Source of the DNA: Carbonactinospora thermoautotrophica
GTDB taxonomy: Bacteria; Actinomycetota; Actinomycetes; Streptomycetales; Carbonactinosporaceae
Reading direction: 5' to 3'
Assembly: GCF_001543895.1 (NCBI RefSeq)
Contig: NZ_JYIJ01000016.1
Location: 1-64,000 of the forward strand
Length of the DNA stretch: 64,000 nt
Shown: positions 39,925 to 48,726 of the stretch, one piece after another
Layout of the letters: each line of letters starts with the position of its first letter
Numbering within the stretch: the first letter of the stretch is position 1
The notes under the pieces: model-generated
Database searches by the model: none
Seen by the model: the letters and a program-made list of their open reading frames with translations, nothing else
What the model was told of the DNA's origin: nothing
Translations under genes and position numbers: made by a program

Positions 39925-40719
39925 CTAACGCCAGCGCCAGCCGTGATCGACCGGGCCGATGCCGGCGCCGAGCGGGAAGCCCTCCCGGACCGCGCCGGTC
40001 ACGTACTCCTTGGCCTTGCCGACGGCGGTCACCACGTCGTGGCCGAGCGCCAGGTACGAGGCGATCGCGCTGGCCAGGGTGCAGCCGGTGCCGTGCGTGT
40101 GGCGGTTGTCGTAGCGGGGGGCGCGGAACCAGTGCTCACGCTCGCCGTCGAACAGCAGGTCGACGGCCTCGTCCCCACTCAAGTGGCCGCCCTTGACCAG
40201 CACCCAGCGCGGGCCGAGGGCCTTGACCGCCTCGGCCGCCTCGCGCATCTGGGCCGGGTCCCTCACCTTGACGCCGGTGAGCTGCGTGACCTCGTACAGG
40301 TTCGGGGTCACCAGGGTGGCCGCCGGGAGCAGCCTCTCCTTGACCGTCTTGACCGCCTCGGGCGCGAGCAGGGAGTCGCCGTGCTTGGAGACCCCGACCG
40401 GGTCGACGACGACCGGGGCGTCGAGGCCGGCGAGCAGCTCGGCCACGGTTTCCACCAGTAGTGCGGAGGCGAGCATGCCGGTCTTGACGGCCTGCACGCC
40501 GATGTCGCTGACCACGCTCTCGAACTGGGCGCGCACCGCCTCAGCCGGTAGTTCCCAGTACCCCTGCACGCCGAGCGAGTTCTGAGCGGTCACGGCGGCG
40601 ATCACGCTCATGCCGTGGACGCCGAGGGCGAGCATGGTCTTCAGATCGGCCTGGATGCCGGCACCGCCGCCGGAGTCCGAGCCGGCGATCGTGAGCACGC
40701 GAGCAGGGGTAGCGGTCAT
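39925..40719 (-). CDS. thiD: Hydroxymethylpyrimidine (phosphate) kinase
   Basis: 264 residues. Phosphorylates HMP and HMP-P for thiamine synthesis. [20 protein letters not shown] binds substrate, and [12 protein letters not shown] and [20 protein letters not shown] (anion hole and catalytic region of ribokinase-fold kinases) are clear. Lies directly downstream of thiL, so the two thiamine genes form a small operon. Confidence 0.96.
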   Translation of the reverse strand: MTATPARVLTIAGSDSGGGAGIQADLKTMLALGVHGMSVIAAVTAQNSLGVQGYWELPAEAVRAQFESVVSDIGVQAVKTGMLASALLVETVAELLAGLDAPVVVDPVGVSKHGDSLLAPEAVKTVKERLLPAATLVTPNLYEVTQLTGVKVRDPAQMREAAEAVKALGPRWVLVKGGHLSGDEAVDLLFDGEREHWFRAPRYDNRHTHGTGCTLASAIASYLALGHDVVTAVGKAKEYVTGAVREGFPLGAGIGPVDHGWRWR

Positions 40720-40740
40720 GCCTGTCAGCTTAGGGTCTTG

Positions 40741-41691
40741 CTAGGCGAAGTGGTTCCAACCGCCGCTGCCGGCCCAGGGCCGCCCGTCGACCGTGACCCC
40801 CTCACCCGCGGCGACGCGGCCGATCACCCGCCAGTCCGCGGGCAGCGCGGTCCCGGCCGGGAAGGTGGCCGCCATCGCGTGGTCCTCTCCTCCGGTCAGC
40901 ACCCACTCCAGCGGGTCGGTCGCGCACTCCGCGGCGAGCCGGGCCATGGCGTCGGGCACGGCCAGCGCGGCCCGGTCCAGGACGATGGCCACGCCGCTGG
41001 CGTGCGCGACGTGGCCGAGGTCCTGGAGCAGCCCGTCGCTGACGTCGATCAAAGCGGTGGCGCCGAGACCAGCGGCGGCCGGGCCGGCCGCGTAGGGCGG
41101 GTCCGGACGCCGGTGCGCGGCCACGTACGCGCCGTACTCGGTCTCCGGCAGCCCGTGCTCGAGCACGGCGAGCCCGGCGGCCGAGTACCCCAACCGGCCA
41201 CAGACGGCGACCAGATCACCCGGACGCGCGCCCGCGCGGGTGACCGCAGGCCGGCCGCGCAGGTCGCCGAGGGCGGTCACCGCGATCGTGACGGCGTCGC
41301 CGCGGACCACGTCGCCGCCCGCGACCGAGGCGCCGACGCGCCGGCACTCGTCGCGCAGCCCTTCGGCGAGCCCCAGCGCCCAGTCCACGGGCAGGTCCGG
41401 CGGAGCTGCCAGGCCGACCAGCAGCGCGGTGGGGTGCGCGCCCATCGCGGCCACGTCGGCGAGGTTCTGGGCGGCGGCCTTGCGGCCGACGTCGTACGCC
41501 GAAGACCAGTCGCGACGGAAGTGCCGTCCCTCCACGAGCAGGTCGGTGGTCGCGACGACCCGGCCGTCGGCCGCCCGGATGACCGCGGCGTCGTCCCCCG
41601 GCCCGAGCAGCACCTCCTCGCCCTGCGGATAACGGGCAGTCAGCTGGTCGATGAGTCCGAACTCGCCGAGCTGTGCAACGGTCTCGTCCAT
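40741..41691 (-). CDS. thiL: Thiamine-monophosphate kinase
   Basis: 316 residues. Converts thiamine monophosphate to the active diphosphate. AIR-synthase-like fold with [33 protein letters not shown], and [17 protein letters not shown]. Start at ATG 41691 ([12 protein letters not shown]); an in-frame ATG at 41712 lies inside a direct repeat and would add seven residues. 21 bases upstream of thiD. Confidence 0.95.
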   Translation of the reverse strand: MDETVAQLGEFGLIDQLTARYPQGEEVLLGPGDDAAVIRAADGRVVATTDLLVEGRHFRRDWSSAYDVGRKAAAQNLADVAAMGAHPTALLVGLAAPPDLPVDWALGLAEGLRDECRRVGASVAGGDVVRGDAVTIAVTALGDLRGRPAVTRAGARPGDLVAVCGRLGYSAAGLAVLEHGLPETEYGAYVAAHRRPDPPYAAGPAAAGLGATALIDVSDGLLQDLGHVAHASGVAIVLDRAALAVPDAMARLAAECATDPLEWVLTGGEDHAMAATFPAGTALPADWRVIGRVAAGEGVTVDGRPWAGSGGWNHFA

Positions 41692-41703
41692 CGTGCCGCA
41701 TCT

Positions 41704-41768
41704 ACTTTCCATAGGGGACTTTCCATGGGGACGCGATAGGTTCCCTCCATAAGGAGGCGATAGGTTCC
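41704..41768. repeat. Two kinds of direct repeat between thiL and the Lrp-type gene
   Basis: ACTTTCCATAGGGG (41704-41717) is followed directly by ACTTTCCATGGGG (41718-41730); then GCGATAGGTTCC occurs at 41733-41744 and again at 41757-41768, 24 bases apart. The block fills the divergent promoter region of thiL and the AsnC/Lrp gene and could be a repeated protein-binding site or a product of slippage. Confidence 0.75.
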
Positions 41769-41809
41769 ATCTCCAGCAGATCGGTTGTTTCGCTCTGGAG
41801 GGCGCCGTG

Positions 41810-42043
41810 ATGGTCCAGGCCTACATCCTGATCCAGACCGAGGTCGGCAAGGCCGCGCAGGTGGCCCAGGAGATCTCGAAGATCGAAGGCGTCACGCAGG
41901 CGGAGGACGTCACCGGACCGTACGACGTCATCGTGCGCGCCGAAGCCCGCAGTGTCGACGAGCTGGGCAAGCTGGTCGTGGCGAAGATCCAGAACGTGGA
42001 GGGCATCACCCGGACGCTGACCTGCCCGGTCGTCCATCTGTGA
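41810..42043 (+). CDS. Stand-alone AsnC/Lrp ligand-binding (RAM) domain protein
   Basis: 77 residues, only the C-terminal effector-binding domain of Lrp/AsnC regulators: VQAYILIQTEVGKAAQVAQE and DVTGPYDVIVRAEARSVDEL. There is no DNA-binding helix-turn-helix, so it may sense an amino acid and act through partners. Start at ATG 41810 (MVQAY); GGAGGG lies seven bases upstream; a GTG one codon earlier is possible. Overlaps the DUF3515 gene by four bases. Confidence 0.9.
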   Translation: MVQAYILIQTEVGKAAQVAQEISKIEGVTQAEDVTGPYDVIVRAEARSVDELGKLVVAKIQNVEGITRTLTCPVVHL

Positions 42044-42510
42044 GCACGCGTGTCCGCTGGGTCATCGCCGCGGTGGCGACGGCCACGGTACTCGCTGCCC
42101 TCGGCCTGGTCCTGTGGCAGGAACGCCCGGTCCGGATCACGGTGCCCGCGCCGCCGCCGGCCGACGCCGCCCGCGCCTGCGCGGCGCTGCACCACGCCCT
42201 GCCCCGGAAGCTGGACGGCCAGGACCGCCGCCGGGTCACCACCGACTCGCCGCTGGTGGCGGCCTGGGGCGACCCGCCGATCGTGCTGCGCTGCGGGGTG
42301 CCGGTGCCGGCCGCCTACCAGCCCACCAGCCAGGTCGTCACGATCAACGGCGTGGACTGGTTCCCCGAGCAGCTGACCCGGGGTTACGTGTTCACGACCG
42401 TCGGGCGGGTGGCCAACGTGGAGGTCAGCGTGCCGGACGCGTACGCACCCGAGGTCAACCCGCTGGTCGACCTGGCAGGCGCGGTCGCGGACAAGGTGCC
42501 GAAGCGTTAG
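42040..42510 (+). CDS. DUF3515 family membrane-anchored protein
   Basis: 156 residues. A single N-terminal membrane segment (VIAAVATATVLAALGLVLW, about 9-27) anchors an extracellular domain; CAALHHALPRKLDG, AWGDPPIVLRCGVPVPAAY and VDWFPEQLTRGYVFTTVGR are family features. Function unknown. GTG overlaps the stop of the Lrp-type gene. Its last bases overlap the convergent ddl stop by four. Confidence 0.88.
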   Translation: MSTRVRWVIAAVATATVLAALGLVLWQERPVRITVPAPPPADAARACAALHHALPRKLDGQDRRRVTTDSPLVAAWGDPPIVLRCGVPVPAAYQPTSQVVTINGVDWFPEQLTRGYVFTTVGRVANVEVSVPDAYAPEVNPLVDLAGAVADKVPKR

Positions 42511-43634
42511 CGAAGCAGGCTGTTCCGGCGGCGCAAAGCGGCCTGGATGAGGCGGTCCACGAGGGTCGGGTAGTCCACGCCGCTCGCCTGCCACATGAGC
42601 GGGTACATCGAGTACGGCGTGAAGCCCGGCATCGTGTTGATCTCGTTGACCAGCAGGGTGCCGTCGGGTGCCAGGAAGAAGTCGACCCGGGCCAGCCCCT
42701 CGCAGGACATGGCCTCGAACGCGGCGACCGCGAGCCGCCGAACCTCCCTGGTGGTCGCCTCGTCCAGGTCGGCCGGTACGTCCAGGTCGGTCGAGTCGTC
42801 CAGGTACTTGGCCTGGAAATCGTAGAACTGGTGATCGCCCCGCACCCGGATCTCGGCCGGCACGCTCGCCTCGGGGGTGCCGTCCTCGGCCTCGAGCACC
42901 CCGCACTCGATCTCGCGCACGGGCGTGATCCCCTGCTCGACCAGCACCTTGGGGTCGTGCTCGCGGGCCGCCTCGATCGCCGCGCGCAACTCCTCCCAAC
43001 TGGATACCTTGCTGATGCCGATGCTGGAGCCGAGCCGGGACGGCTTGACGAACACCGGCGGCTCCAGCTCCTCCTGTACCCGGCGCAGCACGGCGTCGGC
43101 GTCGCGTTCCCACTCCCGCGGCCGGACCGCCACCCAGGGCACGACCGGCAGGCCGTGGGAGGCGAAGACGCGCTTCATGTACTCCTTGTCCATGCACAGC
43201 GCGCTGGCCAGGACGCCCGAGCCCACGTACGGGACGCCGGCCAACTCCAGCAGGCCCTGGATCGTGCCGTCCTCCCCGTAGGGGCCGTGCAGGAGCGGGA
43301 ACACCACGTCGACCTCGCCGAGCGTCTTGGGCACAGCGCCCGGCTCCTGGACGATGAGCTCGCGGACCGTGGGGTCGTTGCTCAGGGCGACGAGCTGGTT
43401 CGAGGGCTCGACGCTGGGCAGCCGGCCGTCCGTGATGGCCAGGCGTTCGGGCCGGTCCTCCTCGAGGACCCACCGGCCGTCCTGGGTGATCCCGATCGGG
43501 ATCACCTCGTACTTGCTCCGGTCGATCGCGGACAGCACGCTGCCCGCGGTCACGCAGGACACCGCGTGCTCCGAGCTGCGACCGCCGAAGACGACGGCGA
43601 CACGGGGCTTGCGCTGGGTGCTGTGCTCACTCAT
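42507..43634 (-). CDS. ddl: D-alanine-D-alanine ligase
   Basis: 375 residues. Makes the D-Ala-D-Ala dipeptide of peptidoglycan. VAVVFGGRSSEHAVSCVTAG, HGPYGEDGTIQGLLELAGVP, VKPSRLGSSIGISKV and LLVNEINTMPGFTPYSMYP are the ATP-grasp ligase motifs. Tyr in GEDGTIQG context and EINTMPGFT agree with D-Ala-D-Ala rather than D-lactate specificity, though this needs the omega loop: YDFQAKY is the normal D-Ala type. Start MSEHSTQRKPRV, eight bases after GGTAGGG. Confidence 0.95.
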   Translation of the reverse strand: MSEHSTQRKPRVAVVFGGRSSEHAVSCVTAGSVLSAIDRSKYEVIPIGITQDGRWVLEEDRPERLAITDGRLPSVEPSNQLVALSNDPTVRELIVQEPGAVPKTLGEVDVVFPLLHGPYGEDGTIQGLLELAGVPYVGSGVLASALCMDKEYMKRVFASHGLPVVPWVAVRPREWERDADAVLRRVQEELEPPVFVKPSRLGSSIGISKVSSWEELRAAIEAAREHDPKVLVEQGITPVREIECGVLEAEDGTPEASVPAEIRVRGDHQFYDFQAKYLDDSTDLDVPADLDEATTREVRRLAVAAFEAMSCEGLARVDFFLAPDGTLLVNEINTMPGFTPYSMYPLMWQASGVDYPTLVDRLIQAALRRRNSLLR

Positions 43635-43751
43635 CGCGCCGACCCTACCGGAAGGATGTTGCCGCGGTGTCACCCCCATGGTGCCCACACCGCCCGGAAA
43701 CGGTTGCCGGGATTCGGCCGTACGGCGTACCCGGTCGCCCGCCACCCGACC

Positions 43752-44771
43752 CTAGAGCGCCCAGCGCTCGGGCTTGGCGGACCGGGCCATCAGCTCCCGC
43801 AGCATCTGCCGGGGGGACTTGCCGTCGTGGACGATCGCCACCACGGTCTCGGTGATCGGCATCTCCACGCCGTGCCGGCGGGCCAGCTCCAGCAGCGACT
43901 CGCAGGACTTCACCCCCTCGGCGGTCTGCCGAGTGACCGCGACGACCTCCTGGAACGTCATGCCCCGGCCCAGGTTGTACCCGAAGGTGCGATTGCGCGA
44001 CAGCGGTGAGGCGCAGGTGGCCACCAGGTCCCCGAGACCGGCGAGCCCGGAGAACGTGTGCGGGTCGGCGCCGAGCGCCGCACCGAGCCGCGTGGTCTCC
44101 GCGAGCCCGCGGGTGATCAGGGAGGCCTTGGCGTTGTCGCCGAGACCCATGCCGTCCGCGATGCCGACCGCCAGCGCGATCACGTTCTTCACCGCGCCGC
44201 CCAGCTCGCAGCCGACGACGTCGGTGTTGGTGTACGGCCGGAAGTACGAAGTGTGGCAGGCCTTCTGGAGCCGGCGCGCCACCTCCTCGTCGGTGCACGC
44301 CACCACGGTGGCGGCCGGCTGGCGCTGGGCGATCTCCTTGGCCAGGTTGGGTCCGGTGACGACCGCGACCCGGGTCTCGGGTACGCCGGCGACCTCGCGG
44401 ATGACCTCGCTCATCCGCTTGCAGGTGCCCAGCTCCACGCCCTTCATGAGGCTGACCAGCACGGCGTCAGGCGGCAGCAGGGGCGCCCACCGCGCCAGCT
44501 GCTCGCGCACGGTCTGGGACGGCAGGGCGAGCACGACGAAATCGGCGTCCGCGAGCGCCTGGGTCGGGTCGGTGGTCGCCCGGATCCGTTCTGGCAGTTC
44601 GATCCCTGGCAGGTAGTCGGGGTTCTCGTGCTTGGCGTTGATCGCGTCGACCAGCTCGGCGCGCCGGCCCCACAGGCGTACCTCGCCGCCGGCGTCGGCC
44701 AGCACCATGCTGAAGGCGGTGCCCCAGGAGCCGGTGCCGAACACCGCGGCCCGCGTCACGCGTTCACTCAC
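43752..44771 (-). CDS. gpsA: Glycerol-3-phosphate dehydrogenase (NAD(P)+)
   Basis: 339 residues. Reduces dihydroxyacetone phosphate to sn-glycerol 3-phosphate for phospholipid synthesis. AAVFGTGSWGTAFSMVLADA is the Rossmann nucleotide-binding motif; VTGPNLAKEIAQRQPAA and the catalytic Lys in GGAVKNVIALAVGIADGMGL are present. GTG overlaps the plsC stop by four bases: its product is the substrate of acyltransferases such as PlsC, so the pairing makes sense. Confidence 0.96.
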   Translation of the reverse strand: MSERVTRAAVFGTGSWGTAFSMVLADAGGEVRLWGRRAELVDAINAKHENPDYLPGIELPERIRATTDPTQALADADFVVLALPSQTVREQLARWAPLLPPDAVLVSLMKGVELGTCKRMSEVIREVAGVPETRVAVVTGPNLAKEIAQRQPAATVVACTDEEVARRLQKACHTSYFRPYTNTDVVGCELGGAVKNVIALAVGIADGMGLGDNAKASLITRGLAETTRLGAALGADPHTFSGLAGLGDLVATCASPLSRNRTFGYNLGRGMTFQEVVAVTRQTAEGVKSCESLLELARRHGVEMPITETVVAIVHDGKSPRQMLRELMARSAKPERWAL

Positions 44772-45523
44772 CGGCGCCCCCTCTGCCGCTTGGCCGGGTT
44801 GCCGGTCTCCGGGACGCCGGTCTTGCGCATGTCGTACCGCTCCGGCGGAGCCTTCTCGCCGCGCAGCTCCTCCAGCTGCTCGACGATCGCGGCGACGATC
44901 TTGTCCGTGGCGGCGCGCAGCACCGGGCCGGTCAGCTCCTGGCCCGCGAACTCCGACAGGTCCACCGGCGGCCCGGCCTTGATCCGCATGGTCTTGCGCG
45001 GGAGCAGCTCGAGCTTCTTGCTGTACGGAGACAGCACCTCCTGCGGGCCCCACTGCGCGATCGGGATCACCGGCGCTCCGGTGGTGAGCGCGACGCGGGC
45101 CACGCCGGTCTTGCCGACCATCGGCCAAAGATCCGGATCACGGGTGATCGTCCCGTCCGGCAAGATGATCACGCACTCGCCCCGGCGCACGGCGGCGACC
45201 GCGTCCCGCAGCGACCGGGCGGCGTCCTTGGTCCCCCGGTAGGTGGGGATCTGGCCCATGCTGCGCAGGATCGACCCCAGCACCGGGATCGTGAACAGGC
45301 CCGACTTGGCCAGGTACCGGGGCAGCCGGCCGTTGTCGTACAGGAAGTGCCCGAGCGCGATCGGGTCGAAGTAGGAGATGTGGTTGGCGGCCACGATGAA
45401 CCCGCCCTCGCGCGGGATGTGCTCGGTCCCCCGCCAGTCCCGTTTCGTGAGTAGCATCAGGAGCGGTCGCAGCAGGAGAGCCGCGAGCGCGAACCAGAAT
45501 CCAGTCTTGCGTGGGCGGGGCAA
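44768..45523 (-). CDS. plsC: 1-acyl-glycerol-3-phosphate acyltransferase
   Basis: 251 residues. Block I FIVAANHISYFDPIALG contains the HxxxxD catalytic pair, block II GQIPTYRGTKDA, and block III LPDGTITRD, where Asp replaces the usual Glu of the EGT motif. A membrane-associating segment is at about 8-25 (ALAALLLRPLLMLL). The best start is TTG at 45523 because AAGGAGG lies eight bases upstream; an ATG 13 codons earlier lacks a site. Coupled to gpsA. Confidence 0.9.
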   Translation of the reverse strand: MPRPRKTGFWFALAALLLRPLLMLLTKRDWRGTEHIPREGGFIVAANHISYFDPIALGHFLYDNGRLPRYLAKSGLFTIPVLGSILRSMGQIPTYRGTKDAARSLRDAVAAVRRGECVIILPDGTITRDPDLWPMVGKTGVARVALTTGAPVIPIAQWGPQEVLSPYSKKLELLPRKTMRIKAGPPVDLSEFAGQELTGPVLRAATDKIVAAIVEQLEELRGEKAPPERYDMRKTGVPETGNPAKRQRGRR

Positions 45524-45630
45524 CGAGCCGTCCTCCTTCGCTCCAAGCCACGGGTTGAGCATCCCTCATCCTGGCGTATCCGCGCCGGACGCGGTGGTCG
45601 CCACAGTGGGAGGTTGCCGTTGGGTTGCGT

Positions 45631-45710
45631 GCTTCCGCGCGTGGCTCTGGCTGTCGCGGGCCTTCGCCCTTCAGCCCACAAGCCGCGCACGGGCGTCGCT
45701 CGCAGTTTCC
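45631..45710. repeat. Dispersed intergenic repeat, copy A
   Basis: Contains CGCGGGCCTTCGCCCTTCAG and GCGCACGGGCGTCGCTCGCAG, nearly identical to the tandem units at 48727-48992. It lies between the divergent plsC and cofC genes, in the same orientation as the other copies. Confidence 0.75.
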
Positions 45711-45752
45711 TCCCACCGGGATCCGGTGTCGAGGAACTACGAGGATCACAGT

Positions 45753-46427
45753 ATGGTCTTCCCGACAAGTACCGCCCCGCCGTCCTGGTGTCTGGTGGTA
45801 CCCGTGAAACTGCTCGCCCACGCCAAGACCCGGCTCGCCGGCCTAGCCGGCGCGCGCCGCGCCGAGCTGGCCCTGGCGTTCGCCGCGGACACGATCACGG
45901 CCGCCCTGCGCTGCCCCCGGGTGGTCGAGGTGATCGCGGTGAGCGACGATCCCCGGGCTCGGGAGCTGCTGACCGGGCTCGGCGCGACCGTGGTTCCGGA
46001 CGAGCCGGACGCGGGCCTGAACCCGGCGCTCGCCCACGGCGCCGCGGTGGCCAGCGAGCGCCGTCCCGCCTGCGGGGTCGCCGCGCTGTCCGCGGACCTG
46101 CCGGCGCTGCGCCCGGACGAGCTGGCCCGCGCCCTGGACGCCGCCGCCGGCCATCGGCGCGCCTTCGTGCCCGACGCGGCCGGGGTGGGTACCACGCTGC
46201 TCGCCGCGGCCCCGAGGGCGCCGCTGGAGCCGGCGTTCGGCGGCCGGTCCCGCGACCGCCACCGCCATCAGGGCGCGTACGAGCTGGTCCTGCCCGGCAT
46301 CGACTCGGTCCGCCGCGACGTGGACACCGAGGCCGATCTGGCGGCCGCGCTCGCGCTCGGGGTGGGCGCGCGCACAGCCGCCGTGCTGGCCGAGCTGGGT
46401 GGGTCGCCGCGCCCGGCTGAGCCGTGA
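45753..46427 (+). CDS. cofC: 2-phospho-L-lactate / phosphoenolpyruvate guanylyltransferase (F420 synthesis)
   Basis: 224 residues. Makes the GTP-activated precursor of coenzyme F420. CLVVPVKLLAHAKTRLAGL is the nucleotidyltransferase N-terminus, VPDEPDAGLNPALAHGAAVA and ALSADLPALRPDEL the nucleotide and metal region, and FGGRSRDRHRHQGAYEL the substrate part. In actinobacteria the substrate is probably phosphoenolpyruvate (the enzyme is then called FbiD). ATG 45753 with GAGGA ten bases upstream. Confidence 0.9.
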   Translation: MVFPTSTAPPSWCLVVPVKLLAHAKTRLAGLAGARRAELALAFAADTITAALRCPRVVEVIAVSDDPRARELLTGLGATVVPDEPDAGLNPALAHGAAVASERRPACGVAALSADLPALRPDELARALDAAAGHRRAFVPDAAGVGTTLLAAAPRAPLEPAFGGRSRDRHRHQGAYELVLPGIDSVRRDVDTEADLAAALALGVGARTAAVLAELGGSPRPAEP

Positions 46428-46479
46428 ACGCACCGGTCGGCGGGAACACCCAGGGTCTCCCGGCACTAGGCTGGCGGCC

Positions 46480-46695
46480 ATGCAGGGCACGGTACGGAGC
46501 TTCGATCCGGAGACCAGGTCGGGGACGGTGCTGCTCGACGACGGCACCGAACTGCCGTACGACGCGGCGGCCTTCGACGCGAGCGGGCTGCGGCTGCTGC
46601 GGTTCGGGCAGCGGGTACGCCTGCGCGTCGCCGGTGAGGGCGCGCAGCAGCGGGTGACGTTCCTGACCATCGCGACCCTGCCGGACCCGCGATGA
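46480..46695 (+). CDS. Cold-shock-like OB-fold protein
   Basis: 71 residues. MQGTVRSFDPETRSGTVLLD and FDASGLRLLRFGQRVRLRV follow the five-strand cold-shock layout, but the aromatic RNA-binding motifs RNP1/RNP2 are weak (no KGFGF). Nucleic-acid binding is therefore uncertain. Its stop overlaps the next ATG by four bases, so both are made together after cofC. Confidence 0.75.
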   Translation: MQGTVRSFDPETRSGTVLLDDGTELPYDAAAFDASGLRLLRFGQRVRLRVAGEGAQQRVTFLTIATLPDPR

Positions 46696-47075
46696 CCGCG
46701 CTGCGACTACGCCGCGTGCCGGGTCGGTACGCGATCTGCCGGCTCGCGCCCGACGCGGCGGTGCCGGGCTGGGCCGCCGGGGAGCTGGTGAGCGTGACCC
46801 GCACCCGGGACGAACTGTCGATCGTGTGCGCGGCGGAAGGGGTGCCGGACGGGGTGACCCGGGAAGGGCCGTGGGTGGCCTGGCGGGTCGAGGGCACCCT
46901 GGACCTCTCCCTCACCGGGATCCTCGCCCGGCTGGCCGTGCCGCTGGCCGAGGCCGGGGTGAGCCTGTTCGCGGTGTCGACGTACGACACCGATCACATC
47001 CTGGTCCGGGAGCCCGACACGGATGCCGCGGTCGAGGCCTGGCGCTCGGCCGGCCACGGAGTGACCGCAGGGTAA
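46692..47075 (+). CDS. ACT domain-containing protein
   Basis: 127 residues. TRTRDELSIVCAAEGVPDGV and LARLAVPLAEAGVSLFAVST followed by YDTDHILV is the ACT fold of amino-acid-binding proteins of the CASTOR-like type. Probably an amino acid sensor; ligand unknown. ATGA overlap with the preceding small gene. Confidence 0.85.
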   Translation: MTALRLRRVPGRYAICRLAPDAAVPGWAAGELVSVTRTRDELSIVCAAEGVPDGVTREGPWVAWRVEGTLDLSLTGILARLAVPLAEAGVSLFAVSTYDTDHILVREPDTDAAVEAWRSAGHGVTAG

Positions 47076-47221
47076 CCGCGGCGGAACAGCGCACCTGGGC
47101 GACCAGGAAGCAGCAGACCCCGGTCACGTTCCCGAGGGCTACCGCGCGACCATGCGGATCGGCTTCCTGGCGGTCTCCTCCTCACCCACGGGAACCGGTG
47201 CCCCCGAGACACACCGGCGGC

Positions 47222-47635
47222 TCACTTGCTCGTCGTGGCTTTGGTCCTCCTGGTGGAGACGATCGCTGTCTTCTTGGCGCTCACGGCGGCCTTCTTCGGC
47301 GACTCCGCGACCGCGCCACCCTGGTCGGCGCCGCGGGTCATGGCCTCGGCCGGCAGTTGCCGCGCGCCGCTCACGTAGTCCTTGAAGCTCTGGCTCGGCT
47401 TGAACCTGGGCACCGCGGTCTCCTTGACGCGGACCCGCTCGCCCGTGGCGGGGTTGCGGGCGTACCGGGCCGGCCGCTCGACCCGCTCGAACACCCCGAA
47501 CCCGGAGATCGACACGCGCTCGCCGCTGACGACAGCGCGGGTGATCTCCTCCAGGACGCCCTCCACGGCCTCGCCGGCCGCCCTCTTACTGCCGAAGCGT
47601 TCGGCGAGGACGTCGATCAGCTGCGACTTGTTCAT
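47222..47635 (-). CDS. hupS: HU-family DNA-binding protein with basic tail (HupS-type)
   Basis: 137 residues. Residues 1-90 are HU: MNKSQLIDVLAERFGSKRAA, SGFGVFERVERPARYARNPA, and the DNA-wrapping arm with KETAVPRFKPSQSFKDYV. The last 45 residues are a Lys/Ala/Ser/Thr-rich, histone-H1-like tail (SPKKAAVSAKKTAIV), the form that Streptomyces calls HupS. Compacts the nucleoid. The 86 bases before it include a hairpin that ends the preceding gene. Confidence 0.93.
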   Translation of the reverse strand: MNKSQLIDVLAERFGSKRAAGEAVEGVLEEITRAVVSGERVSISGFGVFERVERPARYARNPATGERVRVKETAVPRFKPSQSFKDYVSGARQLPAEAMTRGADQGGAVAESPKKAAVSAKKTAIVSTRRTKATTSK

Positions 47636-47716
47636 TGCTGCGCCTCCGGAAACGGTAATGGACAGAATGTCCGGCTTGCTGGCAAATTAGGCCACCGTAG
47701 TAGCGAAAACAATCAT

Positions 47717-47737
47717 CAAAGGTGCGAATCACCTTTG
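47717..47737 (-). terminator. Terminator between a small hypothetical gene and hupS
   Basis: CAAAGGTG-CGAAT-CACCTTTG is an 8-bp perfect stem with a 5-base loop, nine bases after the stop of the minus-strand gene at 47746. On that strand it is followed by ATGATTGTTTT, a T-rich tail. Confidence 0.7.
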
Positions 47738-47745
47738 TGTCGTAG

Positions 47746-47991
47746 CTAATTCTCGCTCCCGGACACTCCACGCGAAAGCCTCTCGCGTGTCTCCACGTCG
47801 GTCAGCAACCGTTCCAGTCGGCGGGCGGCGCGGGGCACGTCGCGTTTGGCCAGGTTGGCGATCGCGATGAGCCGCCGGCCCAGGGCCTCCTTGGCCGCCT
47901 CGTCACCGGGCAGGGCGCGGACCCGGCGGTGGGCCTCCCGCAGCCGGGCCGCGAACTCCTCATACCGCTTCTGCTCGTCGAAGTCCTCCAC
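47746..47991 (-). CDS. Small hypothetical helical protein
   Basis: 81 residues, charged and helical (EEFAARLREAHRRVRALPGD, RRLIAIANLAKRDVPRAAR). I do not recognise the family. GTG at 47991 has GGGAGG only one base away, too close for a normal site, so the true start is not settled. Lies downstream of leuD in the same direction, separated by a dispersed repeat, and has its own terminator. Confidence 0.6.
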   Translation of the reverse strand: MEDFDEQKRYEEFAARLREAHRRVRALPGDEAAKEALGRRLIAIANLAKRDVPRAARRLERLLTDVETRERLSRGVSGSEN

Positions 47992-48017
47992 ACCTCCCTA
48001 TGTTCCCGCTGTCGATC

Positions 48018-48098
48018 GCGTCTCCGCCCACGCGCGCCGCTGCCCTGGCGGGCCTGCGCCCTCCAGCCCAGCGGACACGCGCGGGCGCAGCTCGCGGG
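48018..48098. repeat. Dispersed intergenic repeat, copy B
   Basis: TCTCCGCCCACGCGCGCCGC, GGCGGGCCTGCGCCCTCCAG and GCGCAGCTCGCGGGCC align with the tandem units at 48727-48992 along their whole length, with about a quarter of positions changed. It sits between leuD and the small hypothetical gene. Confidence 0.65.
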
Positions 48099-48100
48099 CC

Positions 48101-48700
48101 TCAGCGGCGGACCGGCAGGGTGGTCGGCTTCCAGGTGGGCCGCTTCTCCTCGTACGCGGCGATGTCCGCCTCGTGGCGCAGGGTGAGGCCGATGTCGTCC
48201 AAGCCCTCCAGGAGCCGCCAGCGGGTGTAGTCGTCGATCTCGAACGGGGCGACGATCCCACCGGCCCGTACCTCCCGCGCCACCAGGTCCACGGTCACCT
48301 CGGTGGCCGGGTCGGCCTCGACCAGCTCCCACAGCCGCTCGACGGTCTCCTGGGGTAGCTGCACGGTCAGCAGGCCGCCCTTGAGCGAGTTGCCGCGGAA
48401 GATGTCGGCGAACCGGGGCGAGATCACGGCCTTGAAGCCGTAGTCCTGCAACGCCCACACCGCGTGCTCGCGGGAGGAACCGGTGCCGAACTCGGGCCCG
48501 GCGATCAGGATCGTGGCGCCGGCGTGCTCGGGCTTGTTCAGCACGAACTCCGGGTCGCTGCGCCAGGCGGCGAACAGGCCGTCGGCGAACCCGGTGCGGG
48601 TGACGCGCTTGAGGTACACGGCCGGGATGATCTGGTCGGTGTCGACGTTGCTGCGCCGCAGCGGCACGGCCCGGCCGGTGTGGACGGTGAACTTCTCCAT
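48101..48700 (-). CDS. leuD: 3-isopropylmalate dehydratase small subunit
   Basis: 199 residues. With LeuC isomerises 2- to 3-isopropylmalate, and citramalate to erythro-methylmalate in the CimA route. [20 protein letters not shown] and [20 protein letters not shown] are the swivelling-domain motifs. GAGGAG lies eleven bases before the ATG. Separated from leuC by the tandem repeat block. Confidence 0.96.
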   Translation of the reverse strand: MEKFTVHTGRAVPLRRSNVDTDQIIPAVYLKRVTRTGFADGLFAAWRSDPEFVLNKPEHAGATILIAGPEFGTGSSREHAVWALQDYGFKAVISPRFADIFRGNSLKGGLLTVQLPQETVERLWELVEADPATEVTVDLVAREVRAGGIVAPFEIDDYTRWRLLEGLDDIGLTLRHEADIAAYEEKRPTWKPTTLPVRR

Positions 48701-48726
48701 GGGTCTGCGTAACTCCTCAGCGGGCG

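Noticed and set aside
39925-41712. TPP riboswitch before thiL/thiD
   Set aside because: The conserved CTGAGA and ACCTGA elements are not found in the upstream region; only direct repeats are present.
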